The notes under the pieces are model-generated. The model was not told the DNA's origin and searched no databases. It saw only the letters and a list, made by a program, of their open reading frames with translations. A DNA stretch of 64,000 bases from Saezia sanguinis. Its GTDB lineage: Bacteria; Pseudomonadota; Gammaproteobacteria; Burkholderiales; Burkholderiaceae_C. Location of the stretch: positions 1-64,000 of the forward strand of contig NZ_PQSP01000007.1 of assembly GCF_003991585.1 (NCBI RefSeq), written 5' to 3'. A program made the position numbers and the translations under genes. The stretch's first letter is position 1. The number at the start of each line of letters is the position of its first letter. Below are positions 63,593 to 64,000 of the stretch, piece by piece.

Positions 63593-63714
63593 ACCGAAAT
63601 AATCCTTTTGTGAATGTTGTAACGCCAGCGGCAAAACAGGCATATACACAGATGCAGTAAATACAAAAAAAGAGCCGTCAGGCCCTTTTGCTCTCATAGC
63701 GCCAAAAGGCGGAC

Positions 63715-64000
63715 TCAGTCCTGCGCCTCGTCTTCTTCAGGCTCCGGCTTGATCGCTGACTCTATGCCCTGTGGCTTTTGCACCGGTTTATACAAACTCC
63801 AGTTCAGTGCCAGCACACATGCAATCTCCAGCATGTAAATCGTCGTTGAAATACCGTGCAAGGCACCAAAAGGCAAAGCACCAGGCCCTACATCGCGCGC
63901 ATGCGCCACCATCGGAAACACCACAAACTGTCCGACAATTGCCAGCGCCAGCGCCGCCAGCACCCACAGCATGGGCGCATTGGGCGTATTGAAACCGGCA
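63715..64000 (-). CDS. DUF4149 membrane protein (3' part only)
   Basis: The visible C-terminal 94 residues contain two membrane helices (VLAALALAIVGQFVVFPMVA, then GISTTIYMLEIACVLAL) and an acidic, Glu-rich tail (EPEEDEAQD). The PNAPMLWVLAALALA segment matches DUF4149 proteins. The 5' end lies outside the window. Function is unknown. Confidence 0.75.
   Translation of the reverse strand, partial: AGFNTPNAPMLWVLAALALAIVGQFVVFPMVAHARDVGPGALPFGALHGISTTIYMLEIACVLALNWSLYKPVQKPQGIESAIKPEPEEDEAQD

Overview
The window looks like a proteobacterial chromosome, most likely a betaproteobacterium or a near relative. The signs are a type VI secretion Hcp gene, an MtgA-type murein polymerase, a PutP proline symporter, Gram-negative lipoproteins and fimbriae, and moderate G+C in the core regions. 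Nothing seen fixes the genus. Start codons were chosen from ribosome-binding sites and family alignment by eye; no database search was possible.

Layout. (1) 1-830: the 5' part of hcp on the minus strand, with a sigma-54 promoter and three 56-bp-spaced palindromes upstream. (2) 1029-7821: a plus-strand surface-polysaccharide locus with CDP-glucose synthesis (rfbF), an SDR epimerase/reductase, CDP-glucose 4,6-dehydratase (rfbG), a GT8 glycosyltransferase, a DUF115/GT42-like protein, and a cytidylyltransferase fused to an RraA-like aldolase domain. (3) 8272-14919: a small redox/xenobiotic block with an SDR, an Old Yellow Enzyme, an orphan WapI-like immunity protein, a LysR regulator divergent from a Cys-nucleophile alpha/beta hydrolase, and an MFS exporter.

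(4) 15081-37754: a genomic island of about 22.7 kb in the 3' end of tRNA-Gly(GCC). It is bounded by a 15-bp direct repeat and carries a P4-type integrase next to the tRNA. Cargo is a four-gene chaperone-usher fimbrial operon, a zone of nested and decayed insertion sequences (IS5 remnants, intact IS3 and IS481 elements, an IS21 element with a perfect 8-bp target duplication), a second tyrosine recombinase, a complete type I restriction-modification system (hsdM-hsdS-hsdR), and a small Ner/XRE regulatory switch.

(5) 37817-64000: core-like sequence rich in envelope and repeat proteins: mtgA, an EamA permease, three YwqK/MORN-repeat secreted proteins or lipoproteins (two share an extra undescribed module), tRNA-Ile with a UAU anticodon, a methyltransferase, DUF6717 and DUF805 proteins, an M48 protease, a metallo-beta-lactamase-fold protein, three consecutive seven-repeat kelch proteins in one operon, a nucleotidyltransferase-fold protein with a changed active-site residue, putP, a GNAT acetyltransferase and a DUF4149 membrane protein. 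Two genes in this part (38040-38741 and 46082-46561) each carry one in-frame stop.

The strongest candidates for something not yet described are the hcp upstream architecture, the cytidylyltransferase-RraA fusion, the shared module of the YwqK lipoproteins, and the inverted repeat around the start codon of the unknown island gene at 35068.
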